Assembly (NCBI GenBank): GCA_028456385.1
Contig: JALNQF010000425.1
Coordinates: forward strand, 1 to 31,736
Length of the DNA: 31,736 nt
Source of the DNA: Ophiosphaerella korrae
Lineage: Eukaryota > Ascomycota > Dothideomycetes > Pleosporales > Phaeosphaeriaceae
Direction: 5' to 3'
Shown here: positions 20,150 to 31,736 of the stretch, piece by piece
Numbering within the stretch: the first letter of the stretch is position 1
Layout: each line of letters opens with the position of its first letter
Made by a program: the position numbers and the translations under genes
Notes under the pieces: generated by a model
The model's database searches: none
The model's input: only the letters and a program-made list of their open reading frames with translations
What the model was told of the DNA's origin: nothing

Positions 20150-21200
20150 ATAAATTATCTATCTTTCTAAGGCTATAGGCTTACTTTAAGTTTATATTCT
20201 TTATATTTTAGACACTTGTTATATATGTATTTATACTATATTCTTCCTTAGACGTATTTTTTAGATAGTTTTAGACTAGGTCTTACTACTACGTATCTAT
20301 CTTCTAGGATTATTTCCTATCCTTAGATATCTTCTACTAGGATTACTCTTATATAATTATAGCCTCTTCTCCTTATAGGCTATACGCTATTGTTTACTTT
20401 AGGGTTCCTATGTATAATATAGTTCTTATCTAGGTACGATATCTATAATACTTTAAAATATACTAAGTATTTTAGATCTATTATTTTATTATCCCCTTTC
20501 TAGTATTTATCTTTGCTAGGTGTATTTATTATTAAGATATAGTATACTACTAGTATTCTAGGTATATAAGCTTTATTAATCTATTACGTCTTTCTTATAA
20601 GGTATTACTATTCTCTTTATATAAGTATTCTTCCTACTACAACTATATATTACTTTATCTATTCTTAAAATAGTATAAACTTTATTTCTTTAGGATTACG
20701 TTCTTTCTAGTCTTTGTACGCTTCCTCTATACTTATAACTATTAAGTATATTTAAACAAACTTCTATTCTTTATCTTATTCTTCTATATCTATTGTTGTG
20801 TAGCTATTATAGCTATATATATCTAGCTAGGTATACTCTATACCTCTTATACTAACTTACTTCTTACTTCCTTATATTCCTTTAGAAGTAGTTGTAGTAG
20901 TCTCTTTATCTAGTGCTAGTCCTTTAGCTTAGATTAATAGTATCTAGGGCTCTTCTCTTTCTAAATCTTCTATTAGTAGGTCTATTATATATACTATTTC
21001 TTTTAGCTATACTTTTATTCTTTCTTTTATTATAGCTACTCTATATCTCTACTTCTATAGGAACTATACTACTCTCTACTTACTAGAAAGATATATATAG
21101 TAGTTATTATTATAACAAAAGGTCTAGTAGAGTATTATATACTATACTTTTTTACTCCTAGCTACTTTCTCCTAAGGTTTAGCCTATACTTGTAGTGCTT
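20150..21200 (-). other. Gypsy-1 segment between gag and protease, RIP'd
   Basis: This is the internal part of Gypsy-1 and is closely matched by Gypsy-2 (about 28.5-29.6 kb). No specific domain was recognised. It has no intact frame. Confidence 0.6.
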
Positions 21201-22330
21201 CTTTTATCTTTTTAGTTATTTTTAACTAAGTTTCTTTCTTTAAGTCTTTATTTTTATAATTCTTTACAAAGTATCCTAGTTTCCTATATTTATAATATAC
21301 TATATCTTTTTTCTTTTATAATTAGTAATCTTTTACGTAGTAGCCTTTCTTACTATAATTAAAGTACGTAAAGTCTTTATTCTTCTATTTCTTCCTATCT
21401 TTATTAGCGTTAAGGATTATAGGGTCTCCTCTATTATAGTTTTAGGTATAACCTCTATATTTATTCTTTTTCTATTCTTAAAGATTGTTATTAATTTGTA
21501 TTACCTATTACTTTAGGGCTTCTAGTGTCCTTAGTTTCTCTATATAGATTATTTCGTATTAGATCTTAGAGTTTAGTCCTTGTTTAAATTGTAATATTAG
21601 GGCTAATTTGTTCTATTCTATGTTCTAGGATAGTTGTTTAAATTGTAATATATACTTAGGAATACTTTAGGTTTGTATAAGCTTCTCTAGCTATTCTTTA
21701 GCTTATTAGGTAACGTCTGTGTCTTTAAATACTACTCTTATTTATTTAGTAAAGTATTTATAACTTCTAAAAATAGCTCTAGTCTTATCCTTCTAGGCTA
21801 TTAGAGAGTATATCGTGTAATCTATCTAGTAAGGTTTATACTACCTTATTACATCTTCTTTAAGGTGTAGTCTAATATATATTACCTTCTTTTCTTCTAT
21901 ATTAAAGTATAGTACTTATATATCTATCTAGAGTTATACTAAAGCTATAAAAAGTCTTAGTTTCTTCTTTGTTCTATTAAACTTCTTAAAGACAGGTATC
22001 TTAGGTAGTTTCTTTATCGCACTTATTTCTAGTCGTTAGGTAATTAGTTCTATCTAGTTTTAGCTTTTAATAATAGCTTTAATTTATACTTTATTTTATT
22101 TTACGTAATCTTGCAGCTCTTTGTTCTATATTTCTAAGGCGTTAATTACTATCTTTATATCTTCTTTTTCTAAAATTAGGTTGTTAATTTGTTTCTTAAT
22201 TATTTCTTATATAGTACTGTTAGACTCGTAACTACCTCTAGGTGCTTTACTTGTTAAACTTTCTACTATCGTATTAGCTAGACTATGTGTTACTTACGCT
22301 TCGCTTCTCGCAATAACTAAATTAGCAAGG
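21200..22330 (-). pseudogene. Gypsy-1 gag with two CCHC zinc knuckles
   Basis: On the minus strand two CCHC knuckles typical of retrotransposon nucleocapsid can be recognised at about 21252-21299 and 21326-21371. The frames read YYKYRKLGYFVKNY and YFNYSKKGYYVKDY, in which the Cys and His codons (TGT/TGC, CAC) have become Tyr codons (TAT/TAC). That is the change RIP makes at TpG and CpA. The remainder up to the 5' LTR is by position the capsid part of gag. It is not functional. Confidence 0.82.
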
Positions 22331-22773
22331 TATAACTAGCCTCCTATCGTCGACTATAAGTACCTATATTAAAGGGTTAGTAGATTGCAAGATAATATTA
22401 GAAGCTCGTATAGTAATCTATAATAGGCTATAAATAATAGAAGATATTTTACAACTATCTTGTATTAGTACTCTATAGTTAAAGGATTAAATTACTAATA
22501 CTATCCTAATAATGTGTACTACTACTAACTATATACTTAGGTTTCTTAGCTAACTTCGTGCTTCGTGTTTACTAAGATCGCAAATTATAAATCTATTACG
22601 TACTTAACTTTATACTTTGTATTTGCTAAGATCGTAAATTACAAATCTATTACGTGTCCCTATTATAGTTAGTCTCTTAGTCTAGCTTGTTTTCCTATAG
22701 GTCGTATACGTTATCGTTATCTATAGCGGGGCTAATTAGCTTAAATTAGTTTTCCCTTATTATAACTATAATA
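22331..22773 (-). repeat. Gypsy-1 right (5') LTR
   Basis: This 443-bp repeat is equal in length to the left LTR. It begins TATAACTAGC and ends ACTATAATA on the plus strand. It is followed directly by the AATAA target duplication. Confidence 0.93.
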
Positions 22774-22778
22774 AATAA

Positions 22779-24119
22779 TCTCTTACTCTCTTATAACTTA
22801 AAGTTAAATAAGATAGCTAGTATAACCTAACATAATCTAACTATAACATTAAGGACTAATATAGACTATACTATATAGATAATTTAATTGCAATCTAGAT
22901 ATATAGTATATAATATTTAAGATAAGATTAACCTAGAATTCTCTACTAAGCTAATTTAGCAACTAGAACTAATTAGAGCTCTAGTAATAGCTAACTATAT
23001 TCTAGTATTAGGTGTTAAGACTCTTATATAATATTCTAAACTCCTAGCTACTAGCTATAAAGCTTTTAAAGAAGACCTTAAATATTATAAAATATTAGCT
23101 AAGTAATACTAAAGTAACTAATACAAGTATAAAAAGGAGTAGTTAAGCCTTTAGTATATTGTAACGTTTATTTAATCCTTAGTCTTGCTATATCTACTAC
23201 GTACGTACTACCTACTAAACTAATCTCTACGTTAGTAGCTATTAAACCTAAAGTAAACTATTAGCGTAGATAAGTATATTAAGTAAGAGTATATACGTAA
23301 TAGATATCTTAAATTACTTAAGCCTATAAGAAGCCTAGTAGATTAGGATATATAGATAGCTAAGTATAACTATACTACTACTAAAGCTAAAACGTATTAA
23401 GTAGTAAAGTTATTATAAATTAATATAATTACTTAAGACTTTTTAGTAGCTATTAAATACATAGTACTAATCTAGTCTATAACTTTTTAAGATAATAGAA
23501 AGCTATTACTTAGTATAAACTAGAGGGAGATAATAAAACGCTACTATAAGTATATAATAGTATACTATCTCCTAAATATAGAGAGGTATAAAGCTACTTT
23601 TATAGTAGATAATACTTTACTTTACGCTACTAGTAGTAATACTACTTAGAGTAAGACTAGGAACGCCTCTTTTATAGATAGTACACTACTTAATAAATAG
23701 GGTAGACCTTGTAATTAATATATACGTAGTAGTAATACTAACCTTAACTAAATAATAAGTTAAAAAGCTATAGGTAAATAATACCTAGCTTACAAAAGAC
23801 CTTATAAACTTAGTAATTACTACTATATTAATCTTAATAAAGTACTAAATTAGTAGACTCTAAGTAAAACTCTAAAAAAGCTTATTAATTATAAGTGTAA
23901 GTATAATATAATATTATAAGAACTAATAAGAAGATAGTTAAAGTTTTATATTAAGCTTTATATAGAGCTATATACTAAGTTACCTTAGATTACTAAAATC
24001 TATAAAAAAGATTAACTAGAAAGCTAATAAATATTAGAGATTAAAAGTATCTTTACTATAATAAGCCTTAATAGGTATCTACTCTAAAACTTATTTATTT
24101 TAGAATTTAGCTTAACTTA
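22779..24119 (+). pseudogene. Copia-3 gag and start of protease
   Basis: The plus-strand frame resembles fungal Copia Gag: a Lys-rich segment (EDLKYYKILAK, YKYKKE, LSL) followed by conserved-looking TYYLLN, YIRNRYLKLLKPI and VAIKYIV-like pieces. A basic region follows, then YYINLNKVLN and a KKLINYKCKYN segment before the protease. The frame is interrupted by many RIP stops. It ends at the Gypsy-2 insertion with FSLT and resumes at 31153. The zinc knuckle is not clearly readable, so the gag call rests on overall similarity and on the protease and pre-integrase that follow. Confidence 0.65.
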
Positions 24120-24547
24120 TATAATAGGCTACCTATCGTTAACTATAGGTACCTATAATAAAGATTATTAGATTAAGAGATAATAATAAAAGGCTTGTAT
24201 AGAGATCTTTAATAACTATAAATAGTAGAAGATATTTTATAACTATCTTGTACTAGCGTTCTATAGTTAAAGGATTAAATTACTAATACTATCCTAACAA
24301 TGTACATCTTACTAACTATATACTTGTTATAATCTATAATCTATAGTTACTAAGACTAGTAGATTATAGATTGTCCTAATCTATAATCTATTAATACTAA
24401 GAATCTATAGATTATAGATTACTCTAAGTATCCTAATTATATATAGTCTCCTAATTAAGGTTATTACCCTACTTATCTTATACTTTATTAGCACCTAAGT
24501 TAGAACTAATTAGTTCTATCTCGATTTCTTCTATTATACTTATAATA
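24120..24547 (-). repeat. Gypsy-2 left (3') LTR
   Basis: The 428-bp repeat pairs with 30720-31147, with mostly transition differences. It contains RIP'd copies of the AATCTGTAATCT repeats at about 24330-24425. Confidence 0.93.
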
Positions 24548-25199
24548 CTATCTCTCTTTCTAGATAAGTCCTAGTTTATTTATCTTAGAGCTAGAGTTAT
24601 TAATCTAGTTTCTTTGTTAATATAGAGTTCTTTATCCTCCCTTATACCTATTTTATCTATATATTATTGCTATCTTTTTACTAATTGTGTGTTACGTAAT
24701 AGTATTAAAATATTTCCTTGTTCTTGTTGTACTTCTCCTAAATTAAATCTTAAGTCTCTTCCTTATATTATTTCTACAAACAATAGTAAGGCTTATAAGG
24801 CGTATATTTATATAAATATACGTAGTTCTTATAACGTGTTTAGTGTCTCTCTTTCTAAGTATATATTTATTATACTTATTCTTACGTCTAGGCTTAATAA
24901 TAATAGGAAAAGCTATTAACTAGACTTAAGAGAAATTACTATCTTAAATCGTAGAGGCTAAAGCTAAGCGTAAGTGTATCTAGGAGCTTACGTAGAGTAA
25001 GCTAGTAGAGAATTAAGCTTATCTCTCTCGTCTTTATAAGATAAAGGCCTTAAATAATAAGAAATTAGCTAAGTAGTTAGTAGCTCTAGAAGCTAAGCTA
25101 GACTTAGATAAGGTGTTTGTTGTAGTAGATCCTATATTAGACGTTCTTAATATCTCTCTATCTATCGCTAGTAATATTAGTTCTCTTAGTTCGCCGCTA

Positions 25200-28100
25200 G
25201 GCGTTCTAGAGGGTTTTAACTTTAGTAGTCCTCTAGTTTCTTAGAGTAATTAAGATTATCCTCTAGTTCCTATGTTTTCTCCTATAGTTGTCCTTTTTTA
25301 TCTATTCTTATCTATTCTACTAAGTAGTAGTTTCCTCTATTGTAGAACTAGTACTATAGGATTTCTTTAACTTCTTATTCTTCCTATTCTCTATACGTGT
25401 CTACTTTATATACTAGTAGTTCTACGTTCTATAGTGCTGTTTTAAGTAGTGCTACGTAGAAGGTTAGGTATATCTTTATCTTGTTTAGTAGTTTTAATTT
25501 AAATATAACTAGTGTAACTTCTTTCTTAATCTTATATAGTTTTATCTTAACGTAGTCTAGTTTTAAACTTAGTTATTTACTTTTAATATTCTTCTATACT
25601 AACTATACTTTTTCTCTTTCTCTAAATTAAGGTCCTTCTTTGTATTTCTCGTTATAGTATTTTACTATTTAATTATATAGGAACTCTATATCTTATCTTA
25701 GTTAATTGTATATATCTTTAAGTCTGTTAGCAAAATTTTCTCCTCTTAGAGACTAAGATATCTAATTTCTTAGTATCTTATATATATTAGGTTCGAATCT
25801 ATAGTTTACAAAGAAGAGTAATACTCTTATTACTATATTCTTTACGCTATTGTATACTAACTATACTATAGGTAGTAACTATACCTAATTGTTTTAGTTA
25901 TAGTTAAGGTAGCATCTTAAATACTGTTCTACTATCTAATTTATTCGTTCTAACTATCTATCTATTTATAGATAATATACTATAGACATTACGTGTTATA
26001 TTCCTAATTGCGCTATTATTGTTCCCTATAGTTTTAATATAAATCGTATATCTCTATCTATAATAATCTTATCTAGTAGTCTATATTAACTAATTACAGT
26101 TCCTAGAACCTAGTATATAGTAACTTCTATCTTACTCTTTTCTTTATATAGTTAGAAGTACGTATACTTTATTAGTTTATCTACTATTGTTATAATCCTA
26201 TTATACTTAATTCCTAATATTAGATCCTTAGACTTAGGTAACTTCGTAATAAAGTCTATTGTAATAACTCTCTATAGTGATTTTAGTACTTCTACTAGTT
26301 GTAGTATTCTATATAGTGCGTATCTACTATATTTATTTCTCTAGTATTCTATATAGTCTCGTAGTACTTCTATTACTAATTGTCTTACTCTTAGAATATA
26401 ATAGTCTTGTAGTAGTCTATCTAATATTTTATTAATACCTTAGTAACTATATACTTGTAATTTATAGAATTATTGTATAAATTCTCTTTATATCTTTTTT
26501 AGAATATATATTCTTCTATAGGCCTATACTAATCCTTTATAAATTTCTAGTTTCTCTATTTCTTTAGATACTTCTTATATTACTTTCTAAATCTATTTAT
26601 CTAGTTCGCTATTCTTTCTTTTAAGTGTTGCAGCTATTTTAAGTATATTAAGGACTAAATATCTTTCTTTGTTCTTAACTAGATCTATACTAGTAGCGCT
26701 TACTTTTTCTTATAAGTCTAGTCTTCTACTAAGGGCGTCTATAAACTAATTGTCTTTCTCTTTTATATATATAATTTCTATATTAAATATTAATAGGAAT
26801 TCTTACTATCTTGTATATTATTATAATAGTTCTTTATTTATTATAAATCTTATAAGATTCTTATAGTCTATATAAACCTTTATCTAATATTTTACTCTCT
26901 ATAGGTATACTCTCTATTATTTAAATACTTTGTAGATTACTAGTATCTCCTTATTATAGATTAGGTAGTTAAGTTCTACTATTTTTATCTTCTTAGAGAA
27001 GTATTTAACTAAGTATTCCTTTTTAGTCTTTTAGTCTTCCTATATTAGTACTATTTTATAGACTAAGTTAGATACGTCTATTTTTACTATTACTAGTAGG
27101 TCTAGGTTATATATTCTAATAACTAGGTTTTCTATAAACTTCTTCTTAATCTTCTTAAATACTTTATTATATTCTTTTATCTATTTAAATAGTGTATCTT
27201 TCTTTATAAGCCTTATTATTAGTTCTATATCTTTAGACTATCTTATTATTAACTTTATATAAAAGTTAGCTAGCCTATAAAATTATTATACTTCTTTTAG
27301 GTTTCTTAGTGTTAGCTATTTGTTAATTAATCTAATCTTTTCTAGATTAATCTTAATCTTTCCTAGTTCGATAATAAATCTAAGGAAATCTATTTTCTTT
27401 GTATAGAATTTGTATTTTCTTATTTTAAGAAATAACTTATTTTCTACTAGTTTCTCTAGTACTTTATATACATATTGCACGTGTTCCTCCTCTATTTCTA
27501 AGAATATAAGGATATTGTCTAGATATACAAATATAAATATATCTAAGTACTCTCTTAGTACTATATTAATCCTTTCTTAGAATGCTGCTAGTGCGTTTAT
27601 TAAGCTAAATAGTATAACTAAGTATTTATATAGTTTATACTATATTCTAAACGCTATTTTCTACTTATTGCCTTCTTTAATTCTAATCTAGTAGTAGGCG
27701 TTTTAGATATCTAGTTTAGTAAAGATTTTCGCTCTTTATAGTCTATCTTGTATTCTATCTATTTATAGTAATAGGTATTAGTTTTTGTTTATAATTACGT
27801 TAGTTTTCCTAAAATCTACGTAAGGTCTCTTATTATTTGTTCTCTTTTTATCTATAAATATAAGTCTATATACTACTAAGGATTTAGACTCCTTTATCTA
27901 TCTCTTCTTTATTACGTTTTAGATAAATACTTATTTAATTTTAGATTTTTCTTCTATTTTTTAATAGACTAGGCTCTATCCTACGTCTTTACTTTCTTTT
28001 AGTTCTATCGCTAAGTCCTATAGTTAATATTCTAGAAGATAATCTTTTAGTTCTATAAGCTGTTTTTCTTATTTCTTATATTCTTTAGGGAATTCTCTTT

Positions 28101-28500
28101 TATAAGTACTTATGTTAGCCTTTAATATTTCTATTCTATAATAATTAATTTTTCTTATTCTCTAATTAATATATAGGTTAGTTATCTATAACTATAGTAT
28201 ACCTAATATAATATCTTATTTGTTATTAATTATTATTATATCTATAACTATATTCTTAATTATTATTCCTTCTAGTTCTAATGTAGAGAGAACTATTTTA
28301 AACCTAATTAGTTCTTAGAATAGTTTTCCTTTAATTATACTTAGTTATTAAAGGTATTTCTTTGTTGTATACTTTATTCCTTGTGTTTCTATAAACTTCT
28401 TTAATATAAAGTTTCTTATAGCTCTACTATTAATTATTAATTATACTTTCTTTCCTTAGTATATACTTATTTTTGTAATATATAGGCCTCTTACGCCTTC
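25200..28500 (-). pseudogene. Gypsy-2 pol: protease, RT, RNase H, integrase, chromodomain
   Basis: On the minus strand the order is: protease active site IINSRAIRNFI (about 28415-28445), RT with VYLDNIL (27505-27535), RNase H, integrase IDFITKL (about 26235-26262) and a chromodomain-like end (25200-25400). The RT keeps the uninterrupted site into which the solo LTR jumped in Gypsy-1. As in Gypsy-1, the YLDD motif has become YLDN and the protease Asp has become Asn. Both follow from G-to-A change on the coding strand. Frames are closed by numerous stops. An open frame of 76 codons at 24689-24919, downstream of pol, is chance. Confidence 0.87.
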
Positions 28501-29600
28501 TAGCCTTTCTTACTTAAGTATCTTTATAAATTATCTATCTTTCTAGGGCTATAACCCTACTTTAAGTTTATATTCTTTATATTTTAGATATTTGTTATTT
28601 ATATATTTGTACTATAGTCTTCCTTAGACGTATTTCTTAGTTAGTTTAGGTCTAGGCCTTACTACTACGTATCTATCTTCTAGGATTATTTCCTATCCTT
28701 AGATATTCTTTACTAGAATTACTCTTGTATAGTTATAACCTCTTCTTCTTATAGGCTATATATTGTTATTTACTTTAAGATTTCTATATATAACGTAATT
28801 CTTGTCTAGGTATAATATCTATAATACTTTAAAGTATACTAGATGTTTTAAGTCTATTATTTTGTTATCCCCTTCCTAGTACTTGTCTTTACTAGGTGTA
28901 TTTATTATTAGTATATAGTATACTACTAGTACTCTTAGTATATAGGCTTTGTTAATCTATTACGTCTTTTTTGTAAGATATTACTACTCTCTTTATATAG
29001 GTATTCTTTCTACTATAACTATATATTACTTTATCTATTCTTAAAATAGTATAAACTTTATTTCTTTAGGATTGTGTTTTTTCTAGTCTTTGTACACTTC
29101 TTCTATACTTATAACTATTAAGTATATTTAAACAAACCTCTATTCTTTATTTTATTCCTCTATATCTATTGTTATATAGCTATTATAGCTATATACTATT
29201 AGCTAGGCGTACTCTATACCTCTTATACTAACTTGTTTTTTACTTCCTTGTAGTCCTTTAGAAGTAGTTATAGTAGTCTCTTTATCTAGTACTAGTTCTT
29301 TAGCCTAGATTAATAGTACTAGGGGCTCTTCTCCTTCTAAATCTTCTATTAGTAAGTCTATTACTTAGGCTATTTCTTTTAGCTAAGCTTTTATTCTATT
29401 TTCTTTTATTATAGCTACTTTATATCTCTATTTCTATAGGAACTATACTACTCTCTATTTACTAAAAAGGTATATATAGTAGTCGTTGTTATAATAAAAG
29501 GTCTAATAGAGTATTGTATATTATACTTCTTTACTCCTAGCTACTTTCTTCTAAGGTTTAGCCTATACTTATAGTGCTTCTTTCTTCTTTTTAGTTATCT
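28500..29600 (-). other. Gypsy-2 segment between gag and protease, RIP'd
   Basis: This is homologous to 20150-21200 of Gypsy-1. No further motif was recognised. Confidence 0.6.
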
Positions 29601-30719
29601 TTAACTAGGTTTCTTTCTTTAGGTCTTTACTCTTATAGTCTTTTACAAAGTGTTCTAGTTTCCTATATTTATAATATACTATATCTTTCTTCTTTTATAA
29701 TTAGTAATCTTTTATATAGTAGCTTAGTTTGCTATAATTAAAGTATATAAAGTCTTTGTTTTTTTTTTTCTTCTTTTTGTCCTTATTAGTATTAAGGACT
29801 ATTAGGTCTCCTTTGTTGTAATTCTAGGTATAACCTCTATATTTGTTCTTCTTCTATTCTCGAAGATCGTTATTAATTTAGATTACCTATTACTTTAGGG
29901 CTTCTAGTGTCCTTAGTTTCTTTATGTGTATTATCTTGTATTAAATCTTAGAATTTAGTCCTTGTTTAAATTATAACATTAAGGCTAACTTATTCTATTC
30001 TATATTTTACAATAGTTATTTAAATTGTAATACGTACTTAAGAACACTCTAACTTTGTATAAGCTTTTCTAGCTACTCTTTAGCTTATTAGGTAACGTCT
30101 ATATCTCTAAACACTACTCTTATTTGCTTAGTAAAGTATTTATAACTTCTAAAGATAGCTCTAGTTTTGTCTTTCTAGGTTATTAGAGAGTGTATCGTAT
30201 AATCTATCTAGTAAGGTTCGTACTATCTTATTGCGTCTTCTTTAAGGTGCAATCTAATATATATTACTTTCTTTTCTTCTATATCGAAGTGTAGTGCTTA
30301 TACATCTATCTAGAGTTATACTAATACAATAAAGGGTCTTAGTTTCTCTCTTGTTCTATTAAACTTCTTAAGAATAGGTATCTTTAGTAGTTTCTTTATT
30401 ACACTTATTTCTAGTCTTTAAGTAATTAGTTCTATCTAATTCTATCTTTTAATAATAGCTTTAATCTATACTTTGTTTTATTTTGCGTAATCTTAAAGTT
30501 CTTTATTCTATATCTCTAGGGCGTCGATAACTATTTTTATATCTTCTTTATCTAAGATTTAGTTATTAATTTAGTCCTTAATTATTTCCTATGTAGTGCT
30601 GTTAGACTTATAACTACTTCTAGGGGCTTTACTTATTTTAGTTAAACTTTCTACTATTGTATTAGCTAGACTATACGCTACTTACGCTTTACTTCTTGTA
30701 ATAACAAGAATTAGCAAGG
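29600..30719 (-). pseudogene. Gypsy-2 gag with mutated zinc knuckles
   Basis: The minus strand of about 29635-29760 repeats the two degraded CCHC knuckles seen in Gypsy-1, with Cys/His codons changed to Tyr codons. The remainder up to the 5' LTR is the capsid-region equivalent, full of stops. Confidence 0.8.
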
Positions 30720-31147
30720 TATAACAGGCTACCTATTGTCGACTATAGGCACCTATAATAGAGATTATTAGATTAAGAGATAATAACAAAAGGCTCGTGT
30801 AAGGATCTTTAATAACTATAAATAGTAGAAGATATTTTACAACTATCTTATACTAGCGTTCTATAGTTAAAGGATTGAATTACTAATACTATCCTAATAA
30901 TATACATCCTACTAACTATATACTTGTTATAATCTATAATCTATAGTTGCTAAGACTAGTAGATTATAGATTGTCCTAATCTATAATCTATTAATACTAA
31001 GAATCTATAGATTATAGATTACCTTAAGTGTCCTAATTATATATAGTCTCCTAATCAAGGTTATTACCTTGCTTGTCCTATACTTCGTTAGCACCTAAGT
31101 TAGGACTAATTAGTTCTATCTCGATTTCTTCTATTATACTTGTAACA
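30720..31147 (-). repeat. Gypsy-2 right (5') LTR
   Basis: The 428-bp repeat begins TATAACAGGC and ends CTTGTAACA on the plus strand. The ACTTA target duplication follows immediately. Confidence 0.93.
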
Positions 31148-31152
31148 ACTTA

Positions 31153-31736
31153 CTATATTATAAACAATCTTACTTAGGTATTTAACTACTACGTACCTAT
31201 ACTAAATAATTATATATAGGTAGGTAAGTCTAAAATATAGATAAAAGGATATAGATTAATTATAATATCGCTAATAAACTAATTAGGAGAAAGAAAGCTA
31301 ATACTATATAATATAGCTATATACCTAGATATTTTATATAACTTAGTCTCCTTCTAACTACTTTAGTAGAAAAGAATATAGTAAAATACTTAATCTAAAC
31401 TAATAACTCTAAACAAGCCTAATAGATAGATAATTAGAGAGCTTACTAAGATTTATAGTTAATAAGTACTCGAGTATTATTTACTATATAATCTATAGTA
31501 CTAAGTAGTATACTATACCTATAAGCTTTAAACTATAAGAGTACTAGTACTACTATAATATAAAAGACTTAGCTATCTTAGTCTAGCTATAATTAAATAT
31601 CTTATCTAGTAAGCTTAAGGGGTGCGTATAAAAAGAGTATCTATAGTCTAGTATAATATATATAGTAAAGCTAAGATAAAGTAGTAAGTTAGTTGTATAC
31701 TAAGAATTAGTTATAAAAGACTAAGAGAAAGACTCT
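31153..31736 (+). pseudogene. Copia-3 protease end and GAG-pre-integrase, partial
   Basis: The frame continues from 24119 across the Gypsy-2 site and reads YYIINN, then IKGYRLIIISL, LGERKLILYNIAIYLDILYN and LVSF, the usual Copia protease-to-pre-integrase order. Near 31610-31690 GVRIKRVSIV and YNIYSKAKIK match the pre-integrase zinc-binding end (normally C-x-x-C-x-x-AK), with Cys codons turned to Tyr. The sequence runs off the window. RIP stops occur throughout. Confidence 0.75.

Larger units (their letters stand above)
16390..20150 (-). pseudogene. Gypsy-1 pol: protease, RT, RNase H, integrase, chromodomain
   Basis: Domains in element order on the minus strand: protease active site IINSRVTRNFI (about 20041-20066), where D-S-G is now N-S-R; a protease DIILGIL motif (about 19830-19850); RT from about 19600, including VDYRKTN, FTKLDI, FRIQY and VYLDNIL (about 18695-18720), where the second Asp of YLDD is now Asn; RNase H (about 17900-18450); and integrase with TIDFITKLPKSKD (about 17415-17450) and IIVDKLTKYLYF. 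Last is a chromodomain-like NYYLV...LEDNLNYSKKLEEF segment (about 16400-16560). The solo LTR at 19060-19488 splits RT. Tryptophan and glutamine positions are often TAG/TAA. Gypsy pol makes the enzymes for reverse transcription and integration; this copy is dead. Confidence 0.88.
15316..22773 (-). mobile_element. Gypsy-1 chromodomain retrotransposon, full length, RIP'd
   Basis: The 7458-bp element is flanked by the 5-bp direct repeat AATAA (15311-15315 and 22774-22778). Both LTRs are 443 bp. The order in element orientation is 5' LTR (22331-22773), gag, protease, RT, RNase H, integrase, chromodomain, a purine-rich tract (minus strand of 15759-15772) and 3' LTR (15316-15758). After the 5' LTR the sequence CCTTGCTAAT replaces the usual TGG-type primer-binding site. 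A younger solo LTR is inserted at 19060. Every frame is closed by RIP. Confidence 0.93.
24120..31147 (-). mobile_element. Gypsy-2 chromodomain retrotransposon, full length, RIP'd
   Basis: The 7028-bp element is flanked by ACTTA (24115-24119 and 31148-31152). Both LTRs are 428 bp. Internal regions match Gypsy-1 domain for domain, in the same orientation. In element orientation a purine-rich tract (minus strand of 24548-24561) precedes the 3' LTR, and CCTTGCTAATTC follows the 5' LTR. The U3 part of the LTR differs from that of Gypsy-1. It is inactivated by RIP. Confidence 0.93.
14442..31736 (+). mobile_element. Copia-3 retrotransposon split by two Gypsy insertions, partial
   Basis: The parts are: 5' LTR 14442-14968, leader 14969-15315, gag 22779-24119, and protease to GAG-pre-integrase from 31153 to the window end. 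Gypsy-1 separates leader and gag, and Gypsy-2 separates the two halves of the protease motif. Removing each Gypsy with one copy of its 5-bp target duplication rejoins the parts. Across the Gypsy-2 site the frame stays open and gives SLT|YYIINN, a Copia protease active-site region. The element is itself inserted in Copia-2. Its integrase, RT and 3' LTR lie beyond the window. Confidence 0.82.

Noticed and set aside
24689..24919. 76-codon frame in Gypsy-2
   Set aside because: It is on the strand opposite to the element's pol and is very rich in Ile, Asn, Ser and Tyr, as random AT-rich DNA gives.

Overview
The window is a stretch of filamentous ascomycete (Pezizomycotina-like) genome. Most of it is AT-rich transposon graveyard with the footprint of repeat-induced point mutation (RIP): CpA and TpG are almost absent, TpA is in large excess, and transposon frames are full of in-frame TAA/TAG with few frameshifts. 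Fungal Copia, chromodomain-Gypsy and Tc1/mariner elements are recognisable. There are no bacterial features, rRNA or tRNA. The genus cannot be told from this sequence.

Layout. 1-2.9 kb is a RIP-degraded Copia pol on the minus strand, followed to 4.8 kb by unidentified RIP'd DNA. 4.84-6.8 kb is the 3' end of a plus-strand Gypsy element (integrase, chromodomain, LTR). 6.9-8.5 kb holds a minus-strand FHA-domain Ser/Thr kinase pseudogene whose FHA half is intact and whose kinase half carries RIP-type stops. 8851-10144 is a complete but dead Tc1/mariner element with 37-bp terminal inverted repeats and TA target duplications. 10.15-12.89 kb is a normal-composition island with the only convincing intact gene (10775-12067). 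It encodes a 430-residue protein with a low-complexity hexapeptide-repeat N-terminus, a ubiquitin-like domain and a PARP/ADP-ribosyltransferase-like C-terminal domain. The gene lies between 83-bp inverted repeats.

From 12.89 kb to the end is a nested transposon stack. A minus-strand Copia (3' LTR plus RNase H) is interrupted at 14442 by a plus-strand Copia of the same family. That Copia is split twice by minus-strand Gypsy elements: Gypsy-1 (15316-22773, target duplication AATAA) in its leader and Gypsy-2 (24120-31147, target duplication ACTTA) in its protease. Gypsy-1 carries a nested solo LTR (19060-19488, target duplication TCTAT) inside its RT domain. The solo LTR has kept its CpA/TpG and so looks younger than the RIP around it.

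The most interesting locus is the ubiquitin-like/ART-like fusion with its inverted-repeat frame, an intact gene surviving in an otherwise heavily mutated region. Its activity is not established here. Domain calls come from reading motifs by eye; no database search was run.
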